A DNA stretch of 6,331 nt. Origin: an uncultured Elusimicrobiales bacterium (GTDB lineage: Bacteria > Elusimicrobiota > Elusimicrobia > Elusimicrobiales > Elusimicrobiaceae). Under the pieces are notes generated by a model. It was not told the DNA's origin. It saw nothing but the letters and a program-made list of their open reading frames with translations, and made no database searches. Location: contig CALUZE010000080.1 in assembly GCA_944325235.1 (NCBI GenBank), positions 1-6,331 on the forward strand, written 5' to 3'. Below are positions 5,701-6,331 of this stretch, piece after piece (position 1 is the stretch's first letter; each line of letters begins with the position of its first letter). Position numbers and translations under genes: made by a program.

Positions 5701-6291
5701 ATGGATTCGTTTATTTCGTCCGTCATCACGCTGGCGCTGGTTATGGATGGTTTCGGCAATATTCCGCTGTTTATTACCGCTTTAAAAAAGGTCGCCCCGG
5801 AACGGCGCAAAATCGTACTCTTGCGCGAGCTGGGTATTGCGCTGCTGATTATGATTGCCTTCCTGTTTTTGGGCAAATGGTTTTTGCGCGCGTTTGGCAT
5901 TCACGAGTATTCGCTGAGCATTGCGGGCGGGATTATCTTGTTTATGATTTCAGTCAAATTGGTGTTCGGCGGAGGGGAGGAAGACCCCAAAAGCGACCCC
6001 AAAGAAGACGAACCTTTCGTCGTGCCGCTTGCCATTCCGTTGGTGGCGGGCCCGGCGGCGCTTTCCATGGTGATGATTACGGCGGCGCAGCAGTCCAACA
6101 AACTGCTTACGCTGGGCGCGGTGATTGTGGCGTCGCTGATTAACTCGGTGATTTTGATGTCCTCGTTCCCGCTTAGCAAATTGCTGGGCAAGCGGGGGTT
6201 AATTGCCATTGAACGCTTGACGGGTATGATTCTGATTTTGATGTCGGTAGATATGGTGATGGGCGGAATTTCTTCGTTTATGAGCTTATAG
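5701..6291 (+). CDS. MarC/YhgN-family (UPF0056) inner-membrane protein
   Basis: This is a 196-residue protein, close to the family's usual length. It has six predicted membrane helices at about residues 5-25, 41-62, 70-90, 106-126, 136-156 and 171-191. Family marks are MDGFGNIPLF (15-24; the usual form is MDPxGNxPxF, so one Pro is Gly here), SIAGGIILFMISVKLVF (73-89), EPFVVPLAIPLVAGPAA (104-120) and IERLTGMILILMSVDM (170-185). As a whole it resembles E. coli YhgN more than MarC itself. A strongly acidic loop (GEEDPKSDPKEDE, about 92-104) separates helices 3 and 4. The molecular role of the family is not established: it was named from the mar locus, but MarC is not shown to be a multidrug pump, and a transporter-like fold is inferred. 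It has its own promoter and ribosome site and probably leads an operon with the next gene, 22 nt downstream. Confidence 0.94.
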   Translation: MDSFISSVITLALVMDGFGNIPLFITALKKVAPERRKIVLLRELGIALLIMIAFLFLGKWFLRAFGIHEYSLSIAGGIILFMISVKLVFGGGEEDPKSDPKEDEPFVVPLAIPLVAGPAALSMVMITAAQQSNKLLTLGAVIVASLINSVILMSSFPLSKLLGKRGLIAIERLTGMILILMSVDMVMGGISSFMSL

Positions 6292-6302
6292 CGGCGTGCC
6301 CC

Positions 6303-6309
6303 AAGGAGG
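6303..6309 (+). promoter_or_regulatory. Strong ribosome binding site of the last, truncated gene
   Basis: AAGGAGG, a full anti-16S match, lies 4 nt before the ATG at 6314. It is the strongest such site in the window and makes the following start believable even though only six codons are present. Confidence 0.7.
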
Positions 6310-6313
6310 AACC

Positions 6314-6331
6314 ATGAACCAACAAGGGTTT
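6314..6331 (+). CDS. Start of an unidentified gene (cut by window end)
   Basis: Only the first six codons, MNQQGF, are inside the window, so no function can be given. The start is supported by AAGGAGG and by the 22-nt gap after the MarC-type stop, which suggests co-transcription with that gene. Confidence 0.6.

Noticed and set aside
1..6331. CRISPR array, tRNA/rRNA, insertion sequence, toxin-antitoxin or phage defence genes
   Set aside because: No regularly spaced repeats, no tRNA-like cloverleaf, no transposase or terminal inverted repeats, and no pair of small overlapping genes was seen; nearly all the sequence is explained by housekeeping, pilin and membrane-protein genes.

Overview
The window is ordinary bacterial chromosome, tightly packed, with most genes on the plus strand. 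The best guess for the host is a gut-type Elusimicrobiota (Elusimicrobium/Avelusimicrobium-like) bacterium. This rests on the style of the cysteine-rich single-gene type IV pilin, the lipoprotein signal and AAGGAG ribosome sites of a diderm, and moderately GC-rich coding sequence. It is an inference from pattern memory, not a database result.

Region 1 (1-3421) is one operon-like block: the 3' end of ispF (isoprenoid precursor synthesis), an unrecognised 188-residue lipoprotein, cysS (cysteinyl-tRNA synthetase) and an adenosine deaminase. Each junction overlaps by 4 nt or has a 1-nt gap, and the block ends in a strong intrinsic terminator. The first three genes are joined by ATGA stop/start overlaps, so their translation is probably coupled.

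Region 2 (3422-4100) is a self-contained pilin cassette. It has an AT-rich leader with tandem purine repeats and a 12-T tract, then a type IV pilin/pseudopilin gene with eight cysteines. It ends in a terminator that is identical over 32 bp, in the same orientation, to the one that closes region 1. The gene is visibly poorer in GC than its neighbours and lacks a recognisable Shine-Dalgarno site.

Region 3 (4201-5556, minus strand) is a CLC-family chloride channel/transporter, convergent with the pilin gene. Its ion-pathway motifs are atypical, including valine where H+-coupled exchangers carry the proton glutamate.

Region 4 (5557-6331) is a divergent intergenic region with an extended -10 promoter and a small 5'-UTR hairpin. 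It leads to a MarC/YhgN-family six-helix membrane protein and, 22 nt later, the first six codons of another gene cut by the window edge.

No tRNA, rRNA, CRISPR array, insertion sequence or phage gene was seen. I found no clear new multi-gene system. The most unusual features are the pilin cassette between duplicate terminators, the lipoprotein coupled to ispF and cysS, and the CLC pore substitutions.
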